Positions 49,957-64,000 of a stretch of DNA of 64,000 nt are shown one piece after another. The notes beneath the pieces are model-generated. The model searched no databases and was not told the origin of the DNA. It saw only the letters and a program-made list of their open reading frames with translations. The translations under genes and the position numbers were made by a program. The stretch covers positions 1-64,000 of the forward strand of contig JALEKO010000013.1 of assembly GCA_022769085.1 (NCBI GenBank), given 5' to 3'. How positions within the stretch are numbered: position 1 is the first letter of the stretch; each line of letters opens with the position of its first letter. Source of the stretch: Peptoniphilaceae bacterium. GTDB taxonomy: Bacteria > Bacillota > Clostridia > Tissierellales > Peptoniphilaceae.

Positions 49957-50667
49957 ATGACTAAATATGAATTAATTTATAAAGATATTTTACAAATGAT
50001 AAAGAATGAGGAAATAAAACCAGGAGAAAAAATTTTATCTGAAAAAGATCTTATGAATAAATACAATGCATCAAGACATACTGTAAGAAAAGCGTTGACG
50101 ATACTTGAAAATCATGGATTTATTCAAAAAAATCAAGGGAAAAATGCAACTGTAATTTCTAGAAATATGTTGAATTTTCCTATATCTGAAATTAGGTCTT
50201 TTACAGAAATAAATGAACTTGAAAATTTATCTGCTCAAACAATTGTTGAAGATCTTGAAATAATAAATGACGAAAGTTTGGTAAAAAAACTTTTTGGAAT
50301 TGAAAAAGAAAAAGAGCTTATTAAACTTGTAAGGGTAAGAAAGATAAACAATGAATCTGTAATATTAGATATAGATTATTTCAGAAGAAAAATAGTATCA
50401 AATATTCCACTTAAAGAAGCAAGAAAATCTGTATACAATTATTTAGAAAACAATTTATCACTAAATATAGGATATGCCGTGAAACAATTTTTTTGTGAGA
50501 GTCCTTCTGAAAATGAAAAGAAATTATTAGATTTAAAAACATATGATACAGTTGTAGTTGTAAGCAGCAATACTTATTTATCTGACAATACAATTTTTCA
50601 ATATACAAAGTCAATACACAGACCTGATAAATTTAAATTCGTTGAAATAGCAAGAAGGATAAAATAA
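49957..50667 (+). CDS. treR: GntR-family regulator, trehalose operon repressor type
   Basis: GntR HTH (ILSEKDLMNKYNASRHTVRKALTILENHGFIQKNQGKNATV) with UTRA domain; precedes trehalose PTS genes. Confidence 0.85.
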   Translation: MTKYELIYKDILQMIKNEEIKPGEKILSEKDLMNKYNASRHTVRKALTILENHGFIQKNQGKNATVISRNMLNFPISEIRSFTEINELENLSAQTIVEDLEIINDESLVKKLFGIEKEKELIKLVRVRKINNESVILDIDYFRRKIVSNIPLKEARKSVYNYLENNLSLNIGYAVKQFFCESPSENEKKLLDLKTYDTVVVVSSNTYLSDNTIFQYTKSIHRPDKFKFVEIARRIK

Positions 50668-50685
50668 TTTGCACAACATGTACGT

Positions 50686-50712
50686 ATAAGTTATAATAAA
50701 AGTATAACTTAT
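50686..50712. promoter_or_regulatory. Dyad in promoter region of the trehalose PTS gene
   Basis: ATAAGTTATA-N7-TATAACTTAT. Confidence 0.4.
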
Positions 50713-50747
50713 TTATAAGTGTAATTGTACTTAAATAGGAGGAGTAT

Positions 50748-52187
50748 ATGGGAAAGTACAAAGATGATGCAAAAGATTTATTAGATTTTGTTGGAGGTAA
50801 AGAAAATATTTCAGCAGTAACTCATTGTGTTACAAGAATGCGTTTTGTGCTTAAAGATGAAGATAAGGCGGATGTTGAAAAAATAGAAAACCTTTCTTCA
50901 GTAAAAGGAAGTTTCACTCAAGCTGGGCAATTTCAAGTTATTATTGGAAATGATGTAGATACTTTTTACAATGATTTTATAGATGTTTCAGGTGTGGAAG
51001 GTACTTCAAAAGATGATGTAAAAAAAGTTGCAAAAAACAATCAAAATTTTTTGCAAAGAATTGCAAGTGTTCTTGCTGAAATTTTTGCACCTTTAATTCC
51101 TGCAATTGTTGTTGGAGGTTTAATTTTAGGCTTTAGAAATATACTTGATAGTATAGACTTTAATTCTTTAGGAGGAACAATTGTTTCAGTATCTCCATTT
51201 TGGAATGGAGTTGATCAATTTTTGTGGTTAATAGGAGAGGCTATTTTTCATTTTCTTCCTGTTGGAATTACATGGTCAATTACAAGAAAAATGGGAACTA
51301 CACAAATTCTTGGAATAATTTTAGGAATTACTCTTGTTTCGCCTCAACTTTTAAATGCATATGCTGTTGCAACAGCTAAAGAAATACCATTTTGGGATTT
51401 TGGATTTTTTACTTTGAATAAAATAGGATATCAGGCACAAGTAATTCCTGCAATGCTTGCTGGATTTTTGCTTGTTTACCTTGAAAGATTTTTTAAGAAA
51501 ATAATTCCAAATTCTGTTTCAATGATTTTTGTTCCACTTTTTTCATTAGTGCCAACGGTATTTTTGGCTCATGCAATTTTAGGACCTATAGGTTGGAAAA
51601 TTGGTAGTTTAATTTCTTCTGTAGTTTATGGAGGACTTACTGGAAACTTTAAAGTCATTTTCTCAATAATTTTTGGAGCTTTTTATTCACCACTTGTAAT
51701 AACAGGTCTTCATCATATGACAAATGCTATCGATTTACAACTTGTTTCTGATTTTGGCGGAACTATACTTTGGCCAATGATAGCACTTTCAAATATAGCA
51801 CAAGGTTCTGCAGTAGTTGCAATAATTTATCTTCATAAGAAAGATAAAAAAGAAGAACAGATATCAATTCCATCTGCGATATCTGCATATTTAGGAGTTA
51901 CAGAGCCTGCAATGTTTGGTATAAATGTAAAATATGGATTTCCGTTTATAGCTGCAATGATAGGCTCATCAATTGCATCGGCATTTTCAGTACTTATGAG
52001 TGTTACTGCAAATAATATAGGTGTTGGTGGAATTCCTGGAATTTTATCAATACAGCCAAAATATTGGATAGCATTTATAATTTCGATGATAATTGCAATA
52101 ATTGTTCCATTTGTATTAACTGTTATTTTTGAAAAGAAAAATTTATTTCACAATAAAGTTGAATTTAAAACACCAAGTTTTAATTAA
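50748..52187 (+). CDS. treB: PTS trehalose-specific EIIBC
   Basis: EIIB ENISAVTHCVTRMRFVLKDE; EIIC; next to phosphotrehalase. Confidence 0.9.
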   Translation: MGKYKDDAKDLLDFVGGKENISAVTHCVTRMRFVLKDEDKADVEKIENLSSVKGSFTQAGQFQVIIGNDVDTFYNDFIDVSGVEGTSKDDVKKVAKNNQNFLQRIASVLAEIFAPLIPAIVVGGLILGFRNILDSIDFNSLGGTIVSVSPFWNGVDQFLWLIGEAIFHFLPVGITWSITRKMGTTQILGIILGITLVSPQLLNAYAVATAKEIPFWDFGFFTLNKIGYQAQVIPAMLAGFLLVYLERFFKKIIPNSVSMIFVPLFSLVPTVFLAHAILGPIGWKIGSLISSVVYGGLTGNFKVIFSIIFGAFYSPLVITGLHHMTNAIDLQLVSDFGGTILWPMIALSNIAQGSAVVAIIYLHKKDKKEEQISIPSAISAYLGVTEPAMFGINVKYGFPFIAAMIGSSIASAFSVLMSVTANNIGVGGIPGILSIQPKYWIAFIISMIIAIIVPFVLTVIFEKKNLFHNKVEFKTPSFN

Positions 52188-52200
52188 ATAGAGGCTTTAA

Positions 52201-53865
52201 ATGTCATTTAAAGATAAAGTAATATATCAGATTTATCCTAAAAGTTTTAAAGATACAAATTCAGATGGAATAGGTGATTTAAAAGGAATTACTGAGAAAG
52301 CAGAATATTTAAAATCTCTTGGTGTTGATTTGATTTGGATAAGCCCTTTTTTCAAATCACCTCAAAATGATAATGGATATGATATTTCAGATTATTATTC
52401 GATAGAGCCTATGTATGGTACTATGGAAGATGTTGAAAATATGATAAAAACATTTAAAGATTATGGAATTGGTCTTATGTTTGATATGGTTTTTAACCAC
52501 ACATCAATTGAACATGAGTGGTTTAAAAAAGCTTTAAATGGAGAAAAAAAATATAGAGATTATTACTATATAAGAAAACCAAAACCTGATGGAAGTCTTC
52601 CAAATAATTGGAAATCAAAATTTGGGGGAGATGCATGGGCTAAATTTGGAAATACAGGCGAATACTACCTTTGTTTATATGACAAAACTCAGGCTGATTT
52701 AAATTGGCATAATGAAAATCTTAGAAAAGAATTATATAAAATAATCAATTTTTGGATTGACAAAGGAGTTGAAGGATTTAGATTTGATGTACTTAATGTA
52801 ATAGGCAAAAGTAATGATCTTAAAGATTCAGATGGAAATATAGAACATGAAAAAAAGCTTTATACAGATACAGAAATTGTTCATGAATACATTAAAGAAA
52901 TGAATAAACTTACTTTTGGTAGAAACAAAAAAATTATAACGGTTGGAGAAATGAGTTCAACTGATTTAAATAATTCTTCAAAGTATGCATCACTGAATGG
53001 AGATGAACTTTCGATGGTTTTCTCTTTTCATCATTTAAAAACAGATTATGAAAATGGAAATAAATGGACAGATTCAGATTTTGATTTTTTAGAACTAAAA
53101 AAAATAATCAATAAATGGCAAGTTGGGCTTGAAAAAGAAAATGCATGGAATAGTGCATTTTGGAATAATCACGATCAACCAAGAGCAAATTCAAGATTTT
53201 TAAATCCAAAAAAATATCCTTTTGAAAGTTCGACATTACTTGCAACAACAATTCATATGATGAGATCAACGCCATACATTTATCAAGGAGAAGAATTTGG
53301 AATGACAAATCCAAATTTTAAAAGTATTGAGCAATATAAAGATGTTGAAAGTATTAATGCATATAATGATCTAAAAAATAAAGGGGTTAATGAAGAAAAA
53401 ATCATTAAAATTTTATCCGAAAAATCAAGAGATAATAGTAGAACTCCAATGCAACGGGATGATAGTGAATTTTCTGGATTTAGTGATGTAAAACCGTGGA
53501 TAGATTTCTGTGATAACTACAAAGAAGTAAATCTAAAAAAAGATTTATTTAATGAAAAAAGTATTTTTAGATATTATCAAAAACTTATTAAACTTAGAAA
53601 AAATGAAAAAATAATTTCAGATGGAAGTTATATACCAATTTTAGAAGATGATGAAAACATATTTGCTTTTCTAAGGAAGTATAAAAATGAGTATTTAATA
53701 TGCATAAATAACTTTAGAGAAAAGAAAGCAGAAGTTTTACTTGATGATATTTTAGAAAATGTGAAAGAATTTAAATATCTTATAGGAAATGGAAAAAATA
53801 AGGTTTTAACAAAAAAAATGATATTTTATCCTTTTGAAAGCGAAGTTTTCAAATTTTATATATAG
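52201..53865 (+). CDS. treC: Trehalose-6-phosphate hydrolase (GH13)
   Basis: VIYQIYPKSFKDTNSDGIGDLKGI, GFRFDVLNV, NNHDQPRANSRF. Confidence 0.93.
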   Translation: MSFKDKVIYQIYPKSFKDTNSDGIGDLKGITEKAEYLKSLGVDLIWISPFFKSPQNDNGYDISDYYSIEPMYGTMEDVENMIKTFKDYGIGLMFDMVFNHTSIEHEWFKKALNGEKKYRDYYYIRKPKPDGSLPNNWKSKFGGDAWAKFGNTGEYYLCLYDKTQADLNWHNENLRKELYKIINFWIDKGVEGFRFDVLNVIGKSNDLKDSDGNIEHEKKLYTDTEIVHEYIKEMNKLTFGRNKKIITVGEMSSTDLNNSSKYASLNGDELSMVFSFHHLKTDYENGNKWTDSDFDFLELKKIINKWQVGLEKENAWNSAFWNNHDQPRANSRFLNPKKYPFESSTLLATTIHMMRSTPYIYQGEEFGMTNPNFKSIEQYKDVESINAYNDLKNKGVNEEKIIKILSEKSRDNSRTPMQRDDSEFSGFSDVKPWIDFCDNYKEVNLKKDLFNEKSIFRYYQKLIKLRKNEKIISDGSYIPILEDDENIFAFLRKYKNEYLICINNFREKKAEVLLDDILENVKEFKYLIGNGKNKVLTKKMIFYPFESEVFKFYI

Positions 53866-53883
53866 AAATATTTAGGAGTATAA

Positions 53884-54357
53884 ATGTTTAATAAATTATT
53901 TAAAAAAAATGAAAAAGAAAATTTTAAAAATTTTACATCTGGTGAAATAATTCATTTAAAAGATGTAAATGATAAGGTATTTTCAAGTGGAATGCTTGGT
54001 GAAGGTTATGCTATAATTCCAGATGATGGAAAAATTTATGCACCATTATCTGGAAAAGTGGAAAGCCTTTTTCCTACAGGTCATGCTTTGGGTTTAAAAA
54101 GTGATTTGGGGTATGAAATCTTAATACATTTAGGAATAGACACCGTTGAACTAAATGGAGAAGGATTTTTTATTAAAACTTCTGAAGGAAAAAAAGTTAA
54201 ACAGGGAGATATTTTAATTGAAATGGATTTAGATAAAATAAAAAATAGCGGAAAAGACCCTGTATGTATTTTAGTATTTACAAAAGAAGAAAAAATAAAA
54301 ATATTAAAAGAAGGAAAAGCTAAAGCTTTAGAAGAAAATATTATAGAAATAAATTAA
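53884..54357 (+). CDS. PTS glucose-type EIIA (Crr-like)
   Basis: GEGYAIIPDDGKIYAPLSGKVESLFPTGHALGLKSDLGYEILIHLGIDTVELNGEGF. Confidence 0.92.
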   Translation: MFNKLFKKNEKENFKNFTSGEIIHLKDVNDKVFSSGMLGEGYAIIPDDGKIYAPLSGKVESLFPTGHALGLKSDLGYEILIHLGIDTVELNGEGFFIKTSEGKKVKQGDILIEMDLDKIKNSGKDPVCILVFTKEEKIKILKEGKAKALEENIIEIN

Positions 54358-54396
54358 TTAAAAAGACTGCGACCTTAATATAAAAAGGTCGCAGTC
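54354..54396 (-). terminator. Terminator between EIIA and usp genes; T tract on the minus side
   Basis: GACTGCGACCTT / AAGGTCGCAGTC; minus strand continues into TTTTTAATT. Confidence 0.7.
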
Positions 54397-54431
54397 AATG
54401 CTTTATAAGGGTATTAATAAAAAATTTAAAT

Positions 54432-54872
54432 TTATTCTCTGTTAAATTTTATAACTAGTACAGAGCAAGTTGCTTTGTTTGAAACTTTACTTGAAACAGA
54501 TCCTAAAAGAGTTCTTGAAAATGCCCCTAAACCTCTAGATCCTATTATTATAAGATCAATATCATTTTCTTTTTGGTATTCAACAATTTTTTTAGAAGGA
54601 TTTCCAATGGTGTATTCCGTTTCTATTTTCAAAGCTTTTGAATCTTCAAGTTTTTCTTTGCTTTCTCTAAGTATTTCTTTACTTTCTTTTATGTTATAAT
54701 CGGTGAGAAGTTCAGTGTAGTAATTATTATATGCACTGTTTGATGAAAGTCTCTCATCTGAAATAACATTGAAAACAGTAATCTCATTTCCTTCTAATAT
54801 ACCTAACTCTTTTGCTTTACTTATAGCCTGATTTGAATCTTTTGATCCATCTACACATAAGAGAATTTTCAT
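54432..54872 (-). CDS. Universal stress protein (UspA family)
   Basis: ILLCVDGSKDSNQAISKA, IIGSRGLGAFSRTLLGSVSSKV. Confidence 0.92.
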   Translation of the reverse strand: MKILLCVDGSKDSNQAISKAKELGILEGNEITVFNVISDERLSSNSAYNNYYTELLTDYNIKESKEILRESKEKLEDSKALKIETEYTIGNPSKKIVEYQKENDIDLIIIGSRGLGAFSRTLLGSVSSKVSNKATCSVLVIKFNRE

Positions 54873-54959
54873 TATATCACCTTCCTTAAAATATATTTAC
54901 CCAAAATAAAAAATATTTTTTTAAATAAATGGGTAATTATAAAATCGAAAGGAAGATAT

Positions 54960-55613
54960 ATGGCAAAATTTTTTGATGATCTATTTGGAAACAAAGATGA
55001 ACAGTTAAATAATAATTCTTTAAATCAAAGTTTCGTTAAGTATTATTTGGGATCGAGTACTTCAAAAGAAGTGTTAGAAATAGTAAATTCACTTCTTCAA
55101 TCAGAAGAATATATTTTATCAGATGGTTATTTTGAAAATGAAAATTTAAGAAAATCAATAGAAGTTGCAAAAAAGGTTAATCAAGTAAGTAAACTTCTAG
55201 ATAAAAGCGAAGATTATGACGGTGTTGAAATAAATGAAGGAGTACTTAAATCAGCACTTGAAGATTTTTTAAATACAATTGACCATTATTTATTTTATTC
55301 ATATAAAAAAGATGTCATAGACTTGTATGATAGAGTTTTAAGAACTCCTGAAAATATTACAGAATATATTATAAAAGAAAGAGAAGAGAGTATTAAATCA
55401 AGCCTAGAAAGTTTAAACGAAGAAATTTTAGATACTGATATTGCATTTAAAATATTAGAATTTGAGTTTTTGATAGATAATACAAATCAAAAAGAAAGTT
55501 TTGATGAGGAGTTAAATTCATTCAAAAAAGAGTATTCAAACTATATAATGAGTTATTTTGTAAATAAATATGATAACACTGTAAATTTAAATATAAAAGA
55601 TATTGATAAATAG
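54960..55613 (+). CDS. Hypothetical protein
   Basis: Intact 217-aa ORF with RBS; no family recognised. Confidence 0.6.
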   Translation: MAKFFDDLFGNKDEQLNNNSLNQSFVKYYLGSSTSKEVLEIVNSLLQSEEYILSDGYFENENLRKSIEVAKKVNQVSKLLDKSEDYDGVEINEGVLKSALEDFLNTIDHYLFYSYKKDVIDLYDRVLRTPENITEYIIKEREESIKSSLESLNEEILDTDIAFKILEFEFLIDNTNQKESFDEELNSFKKEYSNYIMSYFVNKYDNTVNLNIKDIDK

Positions 55614-55719
55614 CTAATTTTTTTACAAAACACATAATTTATACATAATTAAGTCTTATTATTACACGGTAAGGCAATTCCTTACAAATAAGTTTATTTA
55701 TAAAAAAGGAAGGGTATAA

Positions 55720-55938
55720 ATGAAAAATAAAAAATTAGCTGTTATTTTAGCTATGACAATGTCTTTAACAGCTCTTGTCGGATGTTCAAATAAAAATGAA
55801 AAACCTGCAGAAGATGTAAGCAGTGCACCAGTTGCACCAGTTGTAACAACTGTAAAATCAGTTGAATCTACATCAAGTTCTTCAAACACAGTTGAAGCTC
55901 CAGTTGTAGAAGTTGAAAGTACAAGTGCTAGCAACTAA
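55720..55938 (+). CDS. Small secreted lipoprotein, Ser/Thr/Val-rich
   Basis: Lipobox LVGC in MKNKKLAVILAMTMSLTALVGCSNKNEKP; RBS aaggaagg. Confidence 0.7.
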   Translation: MKNKKLAVILAMTMSLTALVGCSNKNEKPAEDVSSAPVAPVVTTVKSVESTSSSSNTVEAPVVEVESTSASN

Positions 55939-55973
55939 TTGTAAATATTAGAAATTTTATTTTTATTTTATGT

Positions 55974-56004
55974 AAAATGCAGACCATGAAGGTCTGCATT
56001 TTTC
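55974..56004. terminator. Bidirectional terminator
   Basis: AAAATGCAGACC-ATGAA-GGTCTGCATTTT. Confidence 0.85.
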
Positions 56005-56014
56005 GTATAAAAAT

Positions 56015-57952
56015 TTAATTTTGACTTTGCTTTAAAATTCCTTTATCATATGCTTCTAATAATTCTTTTAAGTCATTTATTTTTTCAGAATAAATTTTTC
56101 CATTATCTGTATCTTTAACAAGTCGTCTTTTTTTCATAACTTCTGTAATTTCTATATTAGGATTATATGAACCGATTTTATCTTGCAAGTCATAAAAATT
56201 ATGGTGTTCTACTAAAGCAATATGGTGAGAATTAAAAAACATAGTATATCCTGCTATTCCTGTTTTCTTTTGATACGGTTTTGCAATTCCACCATCTATT
56301 ACATAAAGTTTTCCATTTGCTCTTACAGGCTTTTCACCATTTTTAATTTTTACAGGAACATGACCATTTATTATATGGCTTGTTTCATAATTTAGTGAAA
56401 ATTCATCAAATATTTTATCGCATATATCCTCTCTTTTTGAAAGTTCATAATATGGATTATATTTTTCTTCTCTTAATTCTTTTTTTTCTACGAATAGATT
56501 TTCAAATGCTGAAAATTGACTTTTCCCAAACATTGGCGATTTAGGTCCACTCCGTGCATACCACATAAAATCAATGTAATCTTTTTTATGCGGATCATCT
56601 TCAGGAGCATAAAAAGCCTTTCTTATTAATGTATCAAAAAAATCCATTAGGCTTTTTCCACTATAACTTTTTCCATTGAATTTTATTGTTTCAAATTCTT
56701 CATTTTCATTCATTGGAATACACCCATGAAAAAGTAAATTAGAATTAAAAATTTTATAAGCACTTCCCCTTGTGTATATAAATTTAATATGTTTTAAAAG
56801 TTTTTTGGAATGTTTAAATGAAATTACCAAGTGATGCATTAAATTTTCTTCTTCGTATGTAAGTTTTAAAGGATTTTTTGGGTCTATTGTAGGGAAGTTG
56901 GTATCTTTTAAATTTTCGCCTTTAAATGTCATATTGTTGTAATTAATTTTAAGAAGAACATTTCTATCATCAACATTATATTCAGGGTGCCTATTTATAA
57001 TTTGGCCTGTCAACTTATATCTAATAATACTTATTGCTTTAAACATTTTTGCAACAGAAACTTTATCAATATTGTCATATTCATTTTCATCAAAAATTCT
57101 AGGAATAAAAACTTCACAAGGGTCATCTTTATATGTAGTAAGGGCAAATTCATATAAAGGTCTAAGATTTATATTGTAACCATCTTCTAGTAAATCGAGG
57201 TTATTGTATTGCAAAGAATTACACAAAACAGTTGCTATTAATGCTTCATTTCCACAAACTGCACCCATCCGTTCAATATCGTGATTTCCCCATTGAAAGT
57301 CAACTTCTGAAAAAGAAATTAACTCATCCATTATAATATGTGGGTTTGGTCCTCTATCAAAAATATCTCCTACAATATGAACTCTTTCAACAGAAATTCT
57401 TTGAATTATATGTGATAGTGAAATTACAAAATCTTCACCAAGGCCTACTTCTATAATTCCGTCAATAACAGCATCATAATATCTTCTCTTGTTGTATTCC
57501 TTGTTATTTACATATAAAAGGTCATCAAGTATTTGGTTATACTCACCAGATAATTTTCTTTTTACAGTTTCTTTTGGATATTTTGTTGAAACATATCTAA
57601 AAAGTTCGACTAAATTAGAAATCGTTTTCTTATAAAAATCATCATCCACTTTACCATTTTTTTTAAGAGATCTTATATAATTTCCAGGAGAGTATACCAA
57701 ACTTGCAAGTTCATCTTGCTCATCTTTTTCCATTTTAACAAAAAGTTGAGAAATTTTATCTCTGATATTTCCAGAAGCAGACCTTAAAAGATGCACAAAA
57801 GATCCGCTTTCTCCGTGAAGATCTGAGAAAAAATATTCCGTTCCCTTTGGAAGATACATTAAAGATTTTAATTTTATAAGTTGTTCACTTGCTTTTCTAT
57901 AATTTGGGTATTTTTCAGATAACAATTTTAAATATTTTATGTCATTTTTCAT
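56015..57952 (-). CDS. fbp: Fructose-1,6-bisphosphatase, class III (Firmicutes type)
   Basis: EYFFSDLHGESGSFVHLLRSASG, HIVGDIFDRGPNPHIIMD, INGHVPVK. Confidence 0.95.
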   Translation of the reverse strand: MKNDIKYLKLLSEKYPNYRKASEQLIKLKSLMYLPKGTEYFFSDLHGESGSFVHLLRSASGNIRDKISQLFVKMEKDEQDELASLVYSPGNYIRSLKKNGKVDDDFYKKTISNLVELFRYVSTKYPKETVKRKLSGEYNQILDDLLYVNNKEYNKRRYYDAVIDGIIEVGLGEDFVISLSHIIQRISVERVHIVGDIFDRGPNPHIIMDELISFSEVDFQWGNHDIERMGAVCGNEALIATVLCNSLQYNNLDLLEDGYNINLRPLYEFALTTYKDDPCEVFIPRIFDENEYDNIDKVSVAKMFKAISIIRYKLTGQIINRHPEYNVDDRNVLLKINYNNMTFKGENLKDTNFPTIDPKNPLKLTYEEENLMHHLVISFKHSKKLLKHIKFIYTRGSAYKIFNSNLLFHGCIPMNENEEFETIKFNGKSYSGKSLMDFFDTLIRKAFYAPEDDPHKKDYIDFMWYARSGPKSPMFGKSQFSAFENLFVEKKELREEKYNPYYELSKREDICDKIFDEFSLNYETSHIINGHVPVKIKNGEKPVRANGKLYVIDGGIAKPYQKKTGIAGYTMFFNSHHIALVEHHNFYDLQDKIGSYNPNIEITEVMKKRRLVKDTDNGKIYSEKINDLKELLEAYDKGILKQSQN

Positions 57953-57975
57953 TTATATACTCCATTTTTTAAAAA

Positions 57976-58815
57976 TTATATTTTTTCTTTATTCTCATTA
58001 GTATCAACTTTTTTAACGAGCTTTCTAGTATTTACTTTGTCTTCTTTAATTTCTTCACTAATAAGAAGAATATCTTCTTTTTCTATATTTTCTTCCTTAA
58101 TTTTTTCGTCTGAAGAAATTTTTTCGTAAGATTTTTCTGCTTCTTCATTTTCTTCTTTTTTAGAATTTTCATCATTTTCATTTAAATTTTCATCAGATAT
58201 TTCTACATTTAATTTTTCATTTTCTTCATCTGCTTTAGTTTCTTCTTTATTTTCGTTTCTGGTTTCTGTTTCATCAGAATCATCTTCAATATTATCTTCT
58301 TTATCAGAATCAGAAGAAATATATATGTTTTCTTTATCATCAGTATTTTCTAAAATATTTTTATCATCATTATCAATATTGGATTGATTATTTTTTATGA
58401 AGTTAAATGCTTTTATGGCTCCTATTAAATAAAAAGTATCTAAAACTACAGGCAATATTAAAATTGAACTAAATATAATTCTATCTCTAAATTTTTGTGA
58501 AATTAAAAAAATCAAAAGATCTACTATTATTAATATAGTTGAAAAAATTATGTTTGAAAACATTTTTGACTTTGTTTTAATATTTTTTGAAATTTTAAAT
58601 GCAATAAATAAATTTATTATAATTAAAGCTAAAAGAGAAAAAAGCGAGTATGCTTTTGAATTCAAAGGAGTAATAAAATAAACTCCAAGCCAGTCATATA
58701 AATTAAAAAGTTTTTTGTAATCTACAAGTAGTACAAAAATAACTCCTAAAAATAAGATAAGAGATAAAAACTCTCTGTATAACTTTTGAAGTATAAGAAA
58801 AATTTTTCCTTTCAT
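57976..58815 (-). CDS. Membrane protein with highly acidic low-complexity C-terminal half
   Basis: Four predicted TM segments, then a Glu/Asp/Asn/Lys-rich tail. Confidence 0.6.
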   Translation of the reverse strand: MKGKIFLILQKLYREFLSLILFLGVIFVLLVDYKKLFNLYDWLGVYFITPLNSKAYSLFSLLALIIINLFIAFKISKNIKTKSKMFSNIIFSTILIIVDLLIFLISQKFRDRIIFSSILILPVVLDTFYLIGAIKAFNFIKNNQSNIDNDDKNILENTDDKENIYISSDSDKEDNIEDDSDETETRNENKEETKADEENEKLNVEISDENLNENDENSKKEENEEAEKSYEKISSDEKIKEENIEKEDILLISEEIKEDKVNTRKLVKKVDTNENKEKI

Positions 58816-59005
58816 TTTATTTTTTCCTCCTTAAAAACAATAAACTTTTTATTATTATATCATTATTTATATAACAATTTCAAAATAGATTATTTTAATT
58901 TTAAAAACCATTAGTGATTTATAGTAAAATAAAATTTTTAAAACTTTAAAAGCATAAAATTAATGAATAAATAATTATAGTATAATCTTCTAAAGAGGTG
59001 AAAAA

Positions 59006-59521
59006 ATGAATTTTGATGAAGTTTTAAATAAAAGAGTATCAGGACGTAAATTTGATTTAAAGAATGTTGAAGATTCTATACTAGAAGAAATAACAAATGC
59101 AGCAAAAAAGGCTCCAATTGGAAGAAACCAATATAAAAATTATAGAATAACAGTAATAACTAGAAGAGATTTTATAAAGGCTATTGAAGGTGAATTTGAA
59201 GAAAAATTTTCAGCTAAAAATGCACTCTATAATGCACCTGTTTTTATAGTTGTTTCATGTGATTCTAAGGTAGAAAGTACAATAAAATATGAAGATACAG
59301 CTTGTATAATTGAAAATATGCACCTTAAAGCTACTGATTTAGGATTAAGTTCATGTTACATTAGAGGATTAGTACATTCTTTAGGAAAAGATGGAGAATA
59401 TATAAAACTTCTTAAACTTGATGAAGGATATATCCCTGTAAGTGGACTTGTTTTAGGTTATCCTGATTCAAAAAATGAAGTTGCAAAAAAACATGAAATC
59501 AAAATAAATTATATAAAATAA
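59006..59521 (+). CDS. Nitroreductase family protein
   Basis: RVSGRKFDLKNVEDSILEEITNAAKKAPIGRNQYKNYRI. Confidence 0.9.
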   Translation: MNFDEVLNKRVSGRKFDLKNVEDSILEEITNAAKKAPIGRNQYKNYRITVITRRDFIKAIEGEFEEKFSAKNALYNAPVFIVVSCDSKVESTIKYEDTACIIENMHLKATDLGLSSCYIRGLVHSLGKDGEYIKLLKLDEGYIPVSGLVLGYPDSKNEVAKKHEIKINYIK

Positions 59522-59604
59522 ATTTGAAATATTTATTATTAAAAGTATCATTAACCGATAATTATATTTTAAAGTTTATTTTTTTCTGTTTTGGGTTAAA
59601 TTCA

Positions 59605-59634
59605 TTGACAAATACCAATATTTAGTGATATAAT
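59605..59634 (+). promoter_or_regulatory. Vegetative promoter of rpoB operon
   Basis: TTGACA-N18-TATAAT. Confidence 0.75.
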
Positions 59635-59707
59635 ATAAAATTGCTAGTATTGTATAAATGATTTTTTTGATCTAAGTTACAGGTGTAAACCAATTAAGGA
59701 GTGTTTA

Positions 59708-64000
<4,293 letters not shown>

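Overview
AT-rich chromosomal window from a low-GC Gram-positive anaerobe. Gene content and sequence style suggest Peptoniphilaceae, perhaps Parvimonas; this taxon is inferred, not searched. Left edge (1-7.7 kb, accessory): a prophage lysis module (holin tail and amidase), a MarR + UvrA-paralogue cassette bracketed by two copies of the same terminator, then a decayed type III restriction-modification (RM) locus with a 5'-truncated mod and a frameshifted res. Middle (7.8-37 kb): a mannosylglycerate-type PTS/GH38 operon, a ComK-like + sigma factor + DUF1659/DUF2922 island, housekeeping genes (metG-tatD-rnmV-rsmA, ilvA, murE), a CsoR-family regulator divergent from a nik-type ABC importer, and a gcvT-H-PA-PB-lpd operon. 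Right (37-64 kb): a 1922-aa cell-wall-anchored beta-galactosidase, a second, intact type III RM locus, an Orn/Lys/Arg decarboxylase, a trehalose PTS operon, fbp, rpoB and the start of rpoC, which carries an in-frame TAA. Most notable observations: (1) both type III mod genes carry a pair of tandem hairpins with nearly the same geometry at the homologous codons, in unrelated primary sequence; (2) a ComK-like/sigma-factor island has a shared AGTG-N11-CACT operator-like element; (3) mod1 is truncated exactly at its DPPYN motif, next to prophage genes; (4) there is an in-frame stop in rpoC.
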